This document shows, piece by piece, positions 35,066 to 44,245 of a stretch of 64,000 nucleotides of DNA. The stretch covers positions 62,001 to 126,000 of the forward strand of contig CAJTCY010000004.1 of assembly GCA_910575075.1 (NCBI GenBank), in the 5' to 3' direction. Under the pieces are notes generated by a model. That model saw only the letters and a program-made list of their open reading frames with translations, was not told the DNA's origin and ran no database searches. The position numbers and the translations under genes were made by a program. Positions within the stretch are counted from its first letter, which is position 1; each line of letters opens with the position of its first letter. The DNA is from Lachnospiraceae bacterium (GTDB taxonomy: Bacteria > Bacillota > Clostridia > Lachnospirales > Lachnospiraceae).

Positions 35066-36247
35066 CTAAGCTGTCAACCCACATTCTTTATCCAGGGCAT
35101 CCAGAATTTCCTTAATTTCTTTCTCATTTCCCGGATGAGCCTTTACCAATTTTTGAATTTGCGCTTTGGCCTTCTGTATATTTGCCACCTGTGCTTCCAT
35201 ACTGGAGCGCAGCTTCTGGCGCCGTACCACAAGCTCATGCTTGACCTCAACCATCTCTTTTTTATCCAGCAGCGCCTGAGGCTGGTAAATCCAAATTTTG
35301 GCATCATAGAGATGATAGCTGTGAAGCAGCCGTATCAGCTTATTATTAAAATATTCCAGGTCATCGTTTGTCTTCTCATATTTTTCCCTTTCCTGGGCTG
35401 CTTCCAGATACTGTTCCCAGACGTAATTCAGTTCATAAGAATTCTTCACATGATATTTCTCACAGATATAATCTACTGCATTGGTAACATTCACATATTT
35501 AAAGGAAATTTTATTCAAAAGCATAATGGCACGATTGATATTTGCATTGGATTTCTTAATATCTGCCATGTCATTCTGCAGACGAACAACCAGCAGGCCT
35601 TCCACTGCGCCAGCCACAATTACTGCTGTTAAAAATGGCGTCCGGACATCAAAATGCATCGTATATCCCAGAACAAAAATCAATAGAATAACAGCTATGC
35701 CCACACCAGCCAGCCCAACCAGCAGTTTGCGCAGCAAACGGCTCTCCTGCTCCATTGCCTCCTTATAATAACGCCATTCCTCTCTCTCTCCTTCCAGATA
35801 CTGCATATCTCTTTTAACTGTCGTCTGATAAGCTTCGTTCTCTTTCAATCGTTTAATCACATCTGGAATCTGATCCTGAAGCTGCTCCATCTGGGCATAT
35901 TGTGAATCGGAGATCGTTTTAGACTTATTTAAGTACGCATCCCTGGATGCATTCAATGTCATAACATGATTTGCAACTTCCTGAATTTCTGCCATCTCTT
36001 CTTCTGGAAGATTCTCAATACTCTGTATATCGGTCAGATAATCCGTAACAACACGATAATCCCTTTTAATTTCTCCCAATTCTTTGGAAGCTTTCAGTAG
36101 CTGGCTGCAAAATTCCATTGCAGGATTCTTCCGTTTTTGCACCGGATTTTCTGATGCTCGTAAATTCGCCTCCTTCTGTTCTGCTTCATCAAATTCTAAT
36201 ACTTCTTCAACATATTTTGGTTTTCTTTTTTTTCTGAATAATCCCAT
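35066..36247 (-). CDS. Coiled-coil membrane protein of unknown function
   Basis: 393 aa from the ATG at 36247. A GTG at 36256 is also possible; both lie at the end of the TPR gene. A basic start (GLFRKKRKPK) and long coiled coils (about 45-180 and 255-380) flank two adjacent membrane helices (about 185-205 and 210-230). This makes a hairpin in the membrane with both long arms in the cytoplasm. I do not recognise a family. It always sits with its neighbours here as part of the DUF5716/5717-like operon and may anchor that complex. Confidence 0.75.
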   Translation of the reverse strand: MGLFRKKRKPKYVEEVLEFDEAEQKEANLRASENPVQKRKNPAMEFCSQLLKASKELGEIKRDYRVVTDYLTDIQSIENLPEEEMAEIQEVANHVMTLNASRDAYLNKSKTISDSQYAQMEQLQDQIPDVIKRLKENEAYQTTVKRDMQYLEGEREEWRYYKEAMEQESRLLRKLLVGLAGVGIAVILLIFVLGYTMHFDVRTPFLTAVIVAGAVEGLLVVRLQNDMADIKKSNANINRAIMLLNKISFKYVNVTNAVDYICEKYHVKNSYELNYVWEQYLEAAQEREKYEKTNDDLEYFNNKLIRLLHSYHLYDAKIWIYQPQALLDKKEMVEVKHELVVRRQKLRSSMEAQVANIQKAKAQIQKLVKAHPGNEKEIKEILDALDKECGLTA

Positions 36248-36248
36248 T

Positions 36249-36986
36249 TTACTCACTTTTCCTATACTCTGTTTTTAACCGTGAAAGCATCTGTTCTATT
36301 TTCTCTTCATAACCAGCACGATTTCCCGACCGCTTGATCTCCCTCAGACTGGCCAGAACTTCCATAACATCTGCATCACGCTGAAGCGAAACCTGGTTAT
36401 CCTGACAGGAAAGAGCCAGAAGGTATGCCTCACTGCTCTCTGACTGCTGTCCTGTCTCATAAGCAAGCTTATAATATTCTGCGGCACGCATAAATAAAAA
36501 CTGTCTTGCATAGACGGTCCCCAGATTATGCAGAACACGTCCCTGAAAAAATAAATCTGTTTCCTCTTCCAGCGCGTTATGGTACTCCCGTAATGCATCT
36601 CTGTATTTCCCAGACTGAAGAAAACGGTCTCCTCGCAGTTTCGCGCGCTGTGCCGGACTCTTATTCTCCATACTCTCCGCAAGCTGAACAGCCTGTTCCG
36701 CCTCCTGGCTGCTCTGAAATCCACCTTCACGCAAAATCTGTTTCATAAACCAGCACCCATTCTTATCCTTTTCCAAGCCCTCATTTATGCGTTCAGCAAG
36801 CTTATGCTGTCCCAGCTCATGTTTCAGCCAATGACACAGCATTTCATTATAGAAACTTTCTTCCACAGTCTCTGCATTCTGATACAGATAATAACACAAT
36901 TCCTCAAAAGAATATAAATTGACGCCTGATTTAATTCTCAGGGGCTGCTTTGCCAGAGGGCCCTGGCATACCCACACTCTACTCAT
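36249..36986 (-). CDS. TPR-like repeat protein
   Basis: 245 aa from the ATG at 36986, with GGGAGGGA upstream and an 8-bp overlap with the preceding gene. The first about 90 residues (VCQGPLAKQPLRI, then SFEELCYYLYQNAE) form a family-specific domain. The rest contains helical TPR-type repeats such as GDRFLQSGKYRDALREYHNA, GRVLHNLGTVYARQF and AAEYYKLAYETG. It is cytoplasmic. It probably works as an adaptor for the neighbouring actin/Hsp70-like protein; this is inferred from overlap and repeat type. Confidence 0.8.
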   Translation of the reverse strand: MSRVWVCQGPLAKQPLRIKSGVNLYSFEELCYYLYQNAETVEESFYNEMLCHWLKHELGQHKLAERINEGLEKDKNGCWFMKQILREGGFQSSQEAEQAVQLAESMENKSPAQRAKLRGDRFLQSGKYRDALREYHNALEEETDLFFQGRVLHNLGTVYARQFLFMRAAEYYKLAYETGQQSESSEAYLLALSCQDNQVSLQRDADVMEVLASLREIKRSGNRAGYEEKIEQMLSRLKTEYRKSE

Positions 36987-38232
36987 GACTGTCCCTCCCA
37001 ATTTCATACTCCCACTCTAATCCGGTCCCCCTTCTGATGATTCCAAATCCCAAATCCTGTACATTCAGAATAATATGTCCGTCCTCTCCCGGCGAAACTG
37101 TTATCAATAATCTGATTGTCTCTTCTTCCGTCATGGAAAGTCCTGGAAGTTCCAGACTCTCAATCCTTGCCTCTCTGCTCCCAGGCTGCTGCATCCACAG
37201 TTCCAATACAGGATCTCCCTTCAGCAAAATACGCAGTTTTTTACCTACTTGATGATGATTGCATCCAGCCTCAGCCAGAGGGCAGAAAAACGTCTCATCT
37301 CCTCTGCTCACTTTCAGAAAAATATGTTCTTTTATTTTATATTCACAGAAATATACCGTGTCTGCCTCCTGCTGGTGTTTCTGCAGCATCCCTGCATAGC
37401 ATGCACCTCTGGTGTACAGATTCTTTCCCTGAAATGCCCTTCTTCCTCTGCATACCATCTGCAGGGAATCTTTCATCCAATTCTCTTCAAATCCAGAACC
37501 AATCAGATACACAGAAGACACAATTCTGCCCTGCAATACTTTTCTTAACATGCTAAGAAACGCCTGATCTCTCTCCTGCAATACTTGCGGCAGCTTTCCC
37601 AGAAATGCTTCCGATGTTCTGGCAATTTTCGGTTTTGTCTTATTATTGCATGCCAGAAGACGACAGTATACCCCTTCGCCCTCTTCTTCAAAAAGCAATA
37701 CCTGATGCTGCCACAGCGCAGGCTCCTGAGACACTACATAAGCATAAAAGCTTTCCTTATGATCCTGAATCAGGATCTGTTCCTCCGCAAATCCCAGCCT
37801 TTCCGCTAAATTTTGTATAAATTCCGCTGATTCTGCAGTTATCTTTTCCAAAGAAAACACACACTTTGTCACTGCCGCCACTCCCTTCGCCGGAAGCGCC
37901 ATGCGGAGCAGCTTGCGAAAAAATACCAGAAGCAGTTCCTCAGCCAGATATTCCCTGTCCATAGAAACTGTTTCCTTATAAAAAGCACGTTTCAAAAGAT
38001 CTGCAGCATAGTAGCCCTCTCCTGCCTCTGCAATCCTTCTGCCCTCCTCGCCAATGCACCACTGTCCTGTCTGTCTGCGTTTGCAGAGCGCCGTAGGAAT
38101 CTGGTACAGCTCGGTTCCGGCAAGGGTGCTCTTCGTTTCCGGCTCCGACTGTCCTGCGTGATAGCAGCTAATCTGTGTAAAACGCCTGCCTGCCTCTATA
38201 CCGATATACCATTCCTCTCTGCCTGGTTTCAT
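36979..38232 (-). CDS. DUF5716-like actin/Hsp70-fold protein
   Basis: 417 aa. The N-terminus IGIEAGRRFTQISCYH fits the phosphate-1 loop of the actin/Hsp70 superfamily, and VYLIGSGFEENWMKDSL (about 241-257) fits the adenosine loop. Helical insert AADLLKRAFYKE is also typical. The C-terminal about 110 residues are beta-rich. I believe this is the clostridial DUF5716 family, known only by context. It may use ATP, but the Asp/Gly pattern of the first loop (GIEAGRRF in place of GIDLGTT) is altered, so activity is not sure. It starts 18 bp after the giant upstream gene. Confidence 0.75.
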   Translation of the reverse strand: MKPGREEWYIGIEAGRRFTQISCYHAGQSEPETKSTLAGTELYQIPTALCKRRQTGQWCIGEEGRRIAEAGEGYYAADLLKRAFYKETVSMDREYLAEELLLVFFRKLLRMALPAKGVAAVTKCVFSLEKITAESAEFIQNLAERLGFAEEQILIQDHKESFYAYVVSQEPALWQHQVLLFEEEGEGVYCRLLACNNKTKPKIARTSEAFLGKLPQVLQERDQAFLSMLRKVLQGRIVSSVYLIGSGFEENWMKDSLQMVCRGRRAFQGKNLYTRGACYAGMLQKHQQEADTVYFCEYKIKEHIFLKVSRGDETFFCPLAEAGCNHHQVGKKLRILLKGDPVLELWMQQPGSREARIESLELPGLSMTEEETIRLLITVSPGEDGHIILNVQDLGFGIIRRGTGLEWEYEIGRDSHE

Positions 38233-38250
38233 TCTTCCCTTTCACCTGCC

Positions 38251-41200
38251 TTAAATCACCGTAAATTCCTGGTTCACCAGTTCATCCATCTGTCCATAAG
38301 TCTCCAGGCATTTCATCATGGTCTCCTCGTCTTTCATCTGCCATCCTGCCATCATTTCGTTCACCATCTCATAACGGCTGTCATCACTTCCAGTCTCCAG
38401 CTGGTGTCTTTGAATCTGTCCGCTCTGAGTTACCTTCCATTCTTCATTTTGCTTTTCTTTAATGTAGTAAGGGAGACTTTCCCCGAAAAACACCAGAAAT
38501 TCCTTTGCATATATTTCATCATACATATTTTGCATTTCGCATTCCACATATTCTGTCTCTCCCTGGGGAATATAAGCAATCATTACCAATGCCCCAGAAT
38601 TCGTGCGGTATTCCAGCACTGTCCTGTCGTGGATCAGGTTTTTCTGTTTCATTTTCTCTGGCAGATCCTGATAAAACTCGAAAAACAATCCTTTTTTCAA
38701 TGCTTCACTCAATATTCTGTCAGCAAAATCCAAAACCTCATCTGTTGCCTGCTCCAGGCTGGAGCACCATTTCAAGAATCCAAGGCGGCATACAAAATTC
38801 AATTTTTGCCCATTCCGCAGCAATCCTGATATTTTCTGAAAAATATATTCTGACACCACAGCATCTCTTATCACATACTGGTGACACATTCTGGTAAGAT
38901 ACGCCAGAATCAGAATATCTTTTCCCTGGCTCCTGGCATAATGCTCAAATACCGTTTCTATTTCTGATGAATAATCTCCTGTGTACAGAAAACGTTCCAG
39001 GCAATGTTCCTCCAATTCATACGTATCCAGTTCAAAATTATAGACTGCCTTCCAGAGCTTTAGCATTTCCTCCAGGCATCCATAAAAAAATCTGCTCATA
39101 TATATAAGAATCTGTTCATTATATTTCCCACGGAGAAATACATTTCGGCACAATCCTAGAAGGAAAATATTGTCTTCCGGCTGCTCTGATTCCTCCAGTT
39201 TATGACAGATCACATACACCAGTTTTACAGGAGAAATATGTTCACATCCATACTGCTCCAGCAATTCATAAGCACGCCGGTAATGACGTCTTGCCACCAG
39301 CAGATTCATAATTTTCTCTCTGGCCTGCTTTTCAATACCCTCAAAAGAGAGATTCAGAAGAAATTCGTCCAATGCCTCTCCAGTATAATTATCATAAAAA
39401 TATTCTATCATTTGAGGGCGCAGCTCTCCCCGATAAGCTTCACTGACAGCCTTAGAATCCACAAGCATCTGCAGCCAGGGCAAATCCTCTTTTTCATAAG
39501 TCTGCCAGATTTTTTTCTTATCAAAATACTTCAGTAAATAGGGAAGCTTCTCATCCACACAGGCAATTCCCCTCTCTAAAAACTTTTCACTGTCCATAAG
39601 AGGTGTTACTTTAAGATCTTCTCCAGGCAGAAATCGTCTGCCGCTGGCATCTTCCATCAAAATTTGCCAGGAACTGCAGTAGATATTCACATATCCTCTT
39701 CCATGAACAAAAGGAACAACCTGTTCTCTTTTTAAAGGATGCTGGCAGATCACCAAATTAGACGCCTCCGGGCTGCTGCAGGTCACTTCACAGGCAAACA
39801 GCGCCTTTGCCAGATATTTTCCATCTTCCCCATTCAATAATTCTGGCGTCAGCACCTCCTGATAAATCACCGCCAGTACTGCGTTCATTTTTCCATGCCT
39901 TAGCTGGCGCAGAGCAAATTCCTGGATGTTTCTTTGATAATGAGGCCAAATGCTTTTCCACTGAGATTTTCCTCTGATCACTGCCGCATACAACATTGCC
40001 TGTGGGTCACTGGCAAGATTACTGTAAGACTGAAAGTATAAGACTATCGGCTTTGGCAGCTTATTCATCTGTTTCTCATCTGCCGACAGCACCCATGCTT
40101 CATACAGCCCGGCAACTCTCAGCTCTTCTTCTACTCCCTTCTGATACCATTTCCAGTACTCATTTCCATAATTATGTCCCTTAATGCAATAACTGCAGAC
40201 TGCCTGCAGGCTTTCCTGGCAAGGCGTAACCTGATAACAGGCGGCAAGAATTTTATACCAGATATTATCATACACCGGAATCTCTGGTACCAACCTGATG
40301 ATCTGTTCTGCCAATTCTTTGGATACAGACTGATATTTTACTGCAAAATTCAGTATCTTACGCTCAAACTCACCGGCCTTACGCAGATGAAACGGCTCTT
40401 TTTCAAGTATCCTCCACGCCTCCAGATAAAGAAGGATACTTTCTTTGTTTCTCCTTAAATGCCTGGCAATTACCTCCAGCTTCCTGCCCTTGCTGTAATT
40501 CAGCTCTTCATCTAAAAACAGCAGGATCCAAAGAAGCACATCATTTTCCTGATTCTTGTGGTAAATCTTGCGTATCTGACTGGTACATTTGTTGACATAC
40601 GAAGGTTCTGGCTCTCTCAGCGTACACAAATACAGGTAATAGGCATACATAGGCGAACTCTTGTCCACCTTATTCCGCGGAAACGAATCCATAACCCATT
40701 CTGCTTCCTGACGCTGGCGGTTCACCAGAAATGCCTGTGCCTTCACCAACAGATACCAGAGGTTATCAGGCTCCAGATCCATCAATTCTTCCAAGATCTT
40801 AACTGCACGCTTCGCCCACACTCCGGTTACCATCTTTCGAAATCCAAAATCCAAATAACTGCGTGCAAGCTCCGCCTGCTTTTTCTGAATCATCCGTGCC
40901 ATCTGACTTTTTCCAGTGCGTTTTCCCACAGCACATAATTCAATTTCTTCCTTCTGGAAAGGTGTCTGCAGCGTTAGTTTCCCGTAATTCTTCCCCGCAT
41001 GAAGTTTGTCTGGCACAATCATATACTCCACAAGTCCGCGGCTTCCCACAAAATCTTCATCCGTTATTCTGCGTTTTAAAAGCTGCAGCCATTCTCCCTG
41101 TGCAGTTATTTCCAGGGCGAAATGACCCCATTCTTCCTTCTTTAACGCAACATAATGCTTCTGTTCCTCCATGACATTACAAAACTCCCGCTGCGCTTCC

Positions 41201-41787
41201 TCAATTTCAAACAATACCCGCTTCTTTTTCCGTGCTGCAATCAGGAATTCTTCCACTTGCGCACGGGTACAGGGGCGATGGCAAAGCCCCTGATAAATCA
41301 AACGCTCTTCCGTCTCCTGAAGCCCAAAAATCCGTACAAATTCCGGCTGCCCAAAGACCTTCACTGCCTCATCAAAATTCTGCCGTGCCAGATTGGTGAA
41401 CTCTGTAACGCTTTTGATTATTCCTTGAGAGCTGTCTGGATATTTCTTTGAGACAGACACCGAAAAAGGAAGAATATATTCCCCTTGATCGCTGACAATA
41501 TGAAGATTTCCTGTCTGGACATCCCCCTCGCATAATCCTTCACTGTGAAATTTGAATTTCTTCGCAATGGACACTCCCTGAAACTTCGGTTCCTGACACT
41601 CCATTCTGGGGCTGGAGGAATAGATTATCCCCTGTATAGGAATCTGATTGGTATTCTGTATAGAAAATTCACCTGAATATTCGGTTCCTTCCAACACTTC
41701 AAACTCCAGTTTGTCTGGTGTAAATTCAAGTATGGAAGATTGACATTGACATGTTCCTGCTGCCATTTCTTCTATTTTCTTCTGCAA
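38251..41787 (-). CDS. DUF5717-like giant helical-repeat protein
   Basis: About 1178 aa. The start is taken as TTG at 41787 because AGGTGA lies 4 nt upstream; ATG at 41766 is the alternative. An Ig-like beta domain opens the protein (LEFTPDKLEFEVLEGTEYSG to about residue 110). A second beta region follows (about 230-310), and then a long alpha-helical repeat array (about 320-1150) of TPR-like type, for example LEELMDLEPDNLWYLLVKAQ. No signal peptide or membrane helix. It fits the clostridial DUF5717 family. It is the first gene of the operon and the likely scaffold for the DUF5716-like protein. The function is unknown. Confidence 0.8.
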   Translation of the reverse strand: MQKKIEEMAAGTCQCQSSILEFTPDKLEFEVLEGTEYSGEFSIQNTNQIPIQGIIYSSSPRMECQEPKFQGVSIAKKFKFHSEGLCEGDVQTGNLHIVSDQGEYILPFSVSVSKKYPDSSQGIIKSVTEFTNLARQNFDEAVKVFGQPEFVRIFGLQETEERLIYQGLCHRPCTRAQVEEFLIAARKKKRVLFEIEEAQREFCNVMEEQKHYVALKKEEWGHFALEITAQGEWLQLLKRRITDEDFVGSRGLVEYMIVPDKLHAGKNYGKLTLQTPFQKEEIELCAVGKRTGKSQMARMIQKKQAELARSYLDFGFRKMVTGVWAKRAVKILEELMDLEPDNLWYLLVKAQAFLVNRQRQEAEWVMDSFPRNKVDKSSPMYAYYLYLCTLREPEPSYVNKCTSQIRKIYHKNQENDVLLWILLFLDEELNYSKGRKLEVIARHLRRNKESILLYLEAWRILEKEPFHLRKAGEFERKILNFAVKYQSVSKELAEQIIRLVPEIPVYDNIWYKILAACYQVTPCQESLQAVCSYCIKGHNYGNEYWKWYQKGVEEELRVAGLYEAWVLSADEKQMNKLPKPIVLYFQSYSNLASDPQAMLYAAVIRGKSQWKSIWPHYQRNIQEFALRQLRHGKMNAVLAVIYQEVLTPELLNGEDGKYLAKALFACEVTCSSPEASNLVICQHPLKREQVVPFVHGRGYVNIYCSSWQILMEDASGRRFLPGEDLKVTPLMDSEKFLERGIACVDEKLPYLLKYFDKKKIWQTYEKEDLPWLQMLVDSKAVSEAYRGELRPQMIEYFYDNYTGEALDEFLLNLSFEGIEKQAREKIMNLLVARRHYRRAYELLEQYGCEHISPVKLVYVICHKLEESEQPEDNIFLLGLCRNVFLRGKYNEQILIYMSRFFYGCLEEMLKLWKAVYNFELDTYELEEHCLERFLYTGDYSSEIETVFEHYARSQGKDILILAYLTRMCHQYVIRDAVVSEYIFQKISGLLRNGQKLNFVCRLGFLKWCSSLEQATDEVLDFADRILSEALKKGLFFEFYQDLPEKMKQKNLIHDRTVLEYRTNSGALVMIAYIPQGETEYVECEMQNMYDEIYAKEFLVFFGESLPYYIKEKQNEEWKVTQSGQIQRHQLETGSDDSRYEMVNEMMAGWQMKDEETMMKCLETYGQMDELVNQEFTVI

Positions 41788-41903
41788 ATCGTCACCTGCT
41801 TGCTTTTTTATCAATAATCGTTATAATGTAAAGAGTTGTTATTTCATTATAAACGATTTGAACGTCTGTGTAAACAGCCGTAACTATAATTTGGAGGAGA
41901 AAT

Positions 41904-42992
41904 ATGATTCAGCATAAAGACCATTTTCACGGAAGTGATTTAGAAAAAATTGAACAGATATACGGAATAAAAAAAGAAGAAATTGTAAGTTTCAGTGCTA
42001 ATGTAAACCCACTTGGAGTCTCCACTCTGCTGCGTGAAACCCTTGCAAGCCATATTGACGCCATTACCACCTATCCCGACAGAGAATACACCTCACTTCG
42101 TAAATGTATTGCCAGTTACGCAGGCACCGACTGGGAATCTGTCATTATGGGCAATGGTTCCACCGAATTGATTTCCCTGTTTATCCAAATTCAGCATCCC
42201 CAAAAAGCCATGATCATCGGTCCCACCTACTCTGAATATGAACGTGAAATCGCTCTGGGCGGAGGCACTACTTTATACTATCCGCTGAGAGAAGAACAAA
42301 ATTTCGCACTGGATGTCAATGATTTCACCGCGCACCTTAATGAAAGTATTGACCTTCTTGTAATCTGCAATCCTAATAATCCAACTTCCGGCGCCATCCG
42401 CCAGGAAACCATGCGTATCATTCTGGATGTCTGCAAGCAGAACGACATTTTTGTAATGGTTGATGAAACTTACGTAGAATTCGCCGACGATTTTCAACAT
42501 ATTACCTCAATTCCCTTGACAGCATACTACAACAATATCATTATTCTGCGCGGCATTTCCAAATTCTTTGCTGCCCCTGGGCTGCGGCTAGGTTATGCAA
42601 TAACTGGAAACCGTGACCTGATTAAAGCGATTAATACCAGAAAGAATCCCTGGACCATCAATTCTCTTGCAGTAATTGCAGGAGAAATCATGTTCCGGGA
42701 TTCTTCCTATATTGTCCAGACCAGGGCATTGATTTCTGAGGAACGGTCCCGCATCTACGAACTGTTCTCCAAAGACAACCGGTTTAAAGCATATCCGCCC
42801 AGCGGAAATTTCATGCTGGTGCGCCTGTTAGACGACACCCTGACTTCCGGTCTCCTTTTTGAACGCGCCATCCGCAGACAAATGATGATTCGAGACTGCT
42901 CCACCTTTCCATTTTTAAATAACAAATACATCCGCTTCTGTTTTATGTCACCGGAAATGAATGACAAACTCCTGAACTGCCTGCTTGCTTAA
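41904..42992 (+). CDS. CobD/HisC-like PLP aminotransferase
   Basis: 362 aa, fold type I. The N-terminus HGSDLEKIEQIYGIKKEEIVSFSANVNPLG is typical of threonine-phosphate decarboxylase (CobD) and histidinol-phosphate aminotransferase relatives. Other marks are ICNPNNPTSG, MVDETYVEF, and the PLP-binding Lys in LRGISKFFAAPGLRLGY. No cobalamin or histidine genes lie nearby, so the substrate is open. GGAGGAGAA precedes the ATG. It is convergent with the small membrane gene, whose end it overlaps by 4 bp. Confidence 0.85.
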   Translation: MIQHKDHFHGSDLEKIEQIYGIKKEEIVSFSANVNPLGVSTLLRETLASHIDAITTYPDREYTSLRKCIASYAGTDWESVIMGNGSTELISLFIQIQHPQKAMIIGPTYSEYEREIALGGGTTLYYPLREEQNFALDVNDFTAHLNESIDLLVICNPNNPTSGAIRQETMRIILDVCKQNDIFVMVDETYVEFADDFQHITSIPLTAYYNNIIILRGISKFFAAPGLRLGYAITGNRDLIKAINTRKNPWTINSLAVIAGEIMFRDSSYIVQTRALISEERSRIYELFSKDNRFKAYPPSGNFMLVRLLDDTLTSGLLFERAIRRQMMIRDCSTFPFLNNKYIRFCFMSPEMNDKLLNCLLA

Positions 42993-43123
42993 ATAAAAAA
43001 CGAAAGCAGAAACTGAACCAACTGTATCAGGTAATTTGTAAACATAATCAATGCAAAAAGTATCAACAGAGGCTTACTTGCTTTCAGAAAATCCTTCAGC
43101 AAGTCTTTTAGAAAATCTTTCAT
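42989..43123 (-). CDS. 44-aa single-helix membrane protein
   Basis: Reads MKDFLKDLLKDFLKASKPLL and then a hydrophobic helix to the end (ILFALIMFTNYLIQLVQFLL). The basic/acidic repeated start (KDFLKDLLKDFLK) is amphipathic. The ATG lies 2 bp after the stop of the secreted-protein gene, which suggests co-translation, although the ribosome site is weak. No function is known; the amphipathic plus hydrophobic build could be a toxin-like or regulatory micropeptide. Confidence 0.5.
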   Translation of the reverse strand: MKDFLKDLLKDFLKASKPLLILFALIMFTNYLIQLVQFLLSFFI

Positions 43124-43125
43124 GC

Positions 43126-43548
43126 TCAATATGTTTTACTTACGCTTGTGTAGGTAAGCTGCTCTCCTCCTACATTAAAGAGAGTATATATCCGGTAGGT
43201 TCCACGGGTGGTTAATGCAAAAGATCTTTCCATTGTCATACTTCCAATGTCAGTTCCCGCTACCCATGAGCAAACCGTGAACCATTCTGATCCCGTCCAC
43301 CGCTGCAATCGCATTATTGTGCTAATATGGCATGCTCTTTTTGCAGTAACAGTGGAATATGCATATGCTGTACTTCCAACAATTTTTAAACTAGCTGCGA
43401 TATTTGCTGTATTCACATACCGAGGCTGAACTTCATTCTCACTTCCCACCTGTGCCGTCTGTGCGGGGGCTGCTGCCAATGCACTGCTGCTGGGCGTTAC
43501 CGCCAGCATTCCTGCCAGTGCCATTATCATTAGTAATTTTCGTTTCAT
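43126..43548 (-). CDS. Small secreted protein
   Basis: 140 aa from the second of two adjacent ATGs (GGAG 7 nt upstream). Signal peptide about residues 1-27 (KRKLLMIMALAGMLAVTPSS, cut near ALAAAPA). The mature part is beta-rich with two Cys (RACHISTIMRLQRWTG and FTVCSWVAG), which could form one disulfide, and ends RGTYRIYTLFNVGGEQLTYT. It looks like a small beta-sandwich of the kind that clostridia secrete. I do not recognise the family. The 44-aa gene follows at once. Confidence 0.7.
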   Translation of the reverse strand: MKRKLLMIMALAGMLAVTPSSSALAAAPAQTAQVGSENEVQPRYVNTANIAASLKIVGSTAYAYSTVTAKRACHISTIMRLQRWTGSEWFTVCSWVAGTDIGSMTMERSFALTTRGTYRIYTLFNVGGEQLTYTSVSKTY

Positions 43549-43639
43549 CATATTTCTCCTTTCTGATTGCCAATCTCTGCCCTCTGGGCAGTCTGGTACT
43601 ATATAGTAACAATCGAATATGGAAAAATATGACACTTTT

Positions 43640-43962
43640 TTTCAAATTTTTTATTTAAATATACACTTTTTCTTGTTTACCATCTGGAAAGATTTGAACT
43701 CTTCCCGAAGTTTTTATCAGCAACTCTCAAATGCTGATATTTCCTACATTTCAGGCACGAGTATTTCGTAAAATATTGCTCTTTTCACACCGTTTTCAAA
43801 ATTTTTAGTAGCAAATTAGTAGCAGTACTTACTACCTATATACCATCCATCGGCATGATATAATCTACTTTTTACATTACTCAGAATAAATTTCCTATGG
43901 CTATCAGGCTGTACCATAACGCCTGCTGCCACAGCCACATTTAAAACGAAAGGAGCATTACC
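43640..43962. other. Intergenic stretch with integration-scar-like sequences
   Basis: No gene. At 43684-43715 the plus strand resembles the reverse complement of a tRNA 3' part (TTTGAACTC with partial arms), but no complete tRNA is present. At 43807-43825 there is AGTAGCAAATTAGTAGCAG, a small tandem repeat of a kind often found beside integrase genes of mobile elements. The MobC-like remnant follows. Confidence 0.3.
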
Positions 43963-44170
43963 ATGAGCAACAAACACAAAAATCCAACCATCAGTTTCAG
44001 AATCAATGACACTGAACGCAAACAAATTGAGGCACGCATTCTTGCCAGCGGAATGATGAAGAAAGATTACTTCGTGCGTTCCTGCATCTATAATCATATC
44101 TGCGTTGTCGGCAAAAAGGAAACTATATATCCTTTGGTACAAACCGTGAACGCATTGACTTACAATTACC
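43963..44170 (+). pseudogene. MobC-like mobilisation protein, truncated
   Basis: Starts well (AAAGGAGC then ATG) and reads NPTISFRINDTERKQIEARI then LASGMMKKDYFVRSC, the ribbon-helix-helix N-terminus of plasmid/transposon MobC-type relaxosome proteins. After about VQTVNAL the text is no longer like the family, and no relaxase gene follows. It is a relic of an integrated mobilisable element. Confidence 0.6.
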
Positions 44171-44245
44171 TGATATGCAAAAAGCATTTACTGTGCCGGA
44201 CCGAAATCTTGGTATACTCCCATCTTACGATGACATTCATTTGCT

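Noticed and set aside
43684-43720. Possible tRNA (T-arm-like text on the minus strand)
   Set aside because: The T-loop-like TTCAAAT has mismatched arms and no anticodon or D arm lies at the proper distance. At best it is an attachment-site scar.
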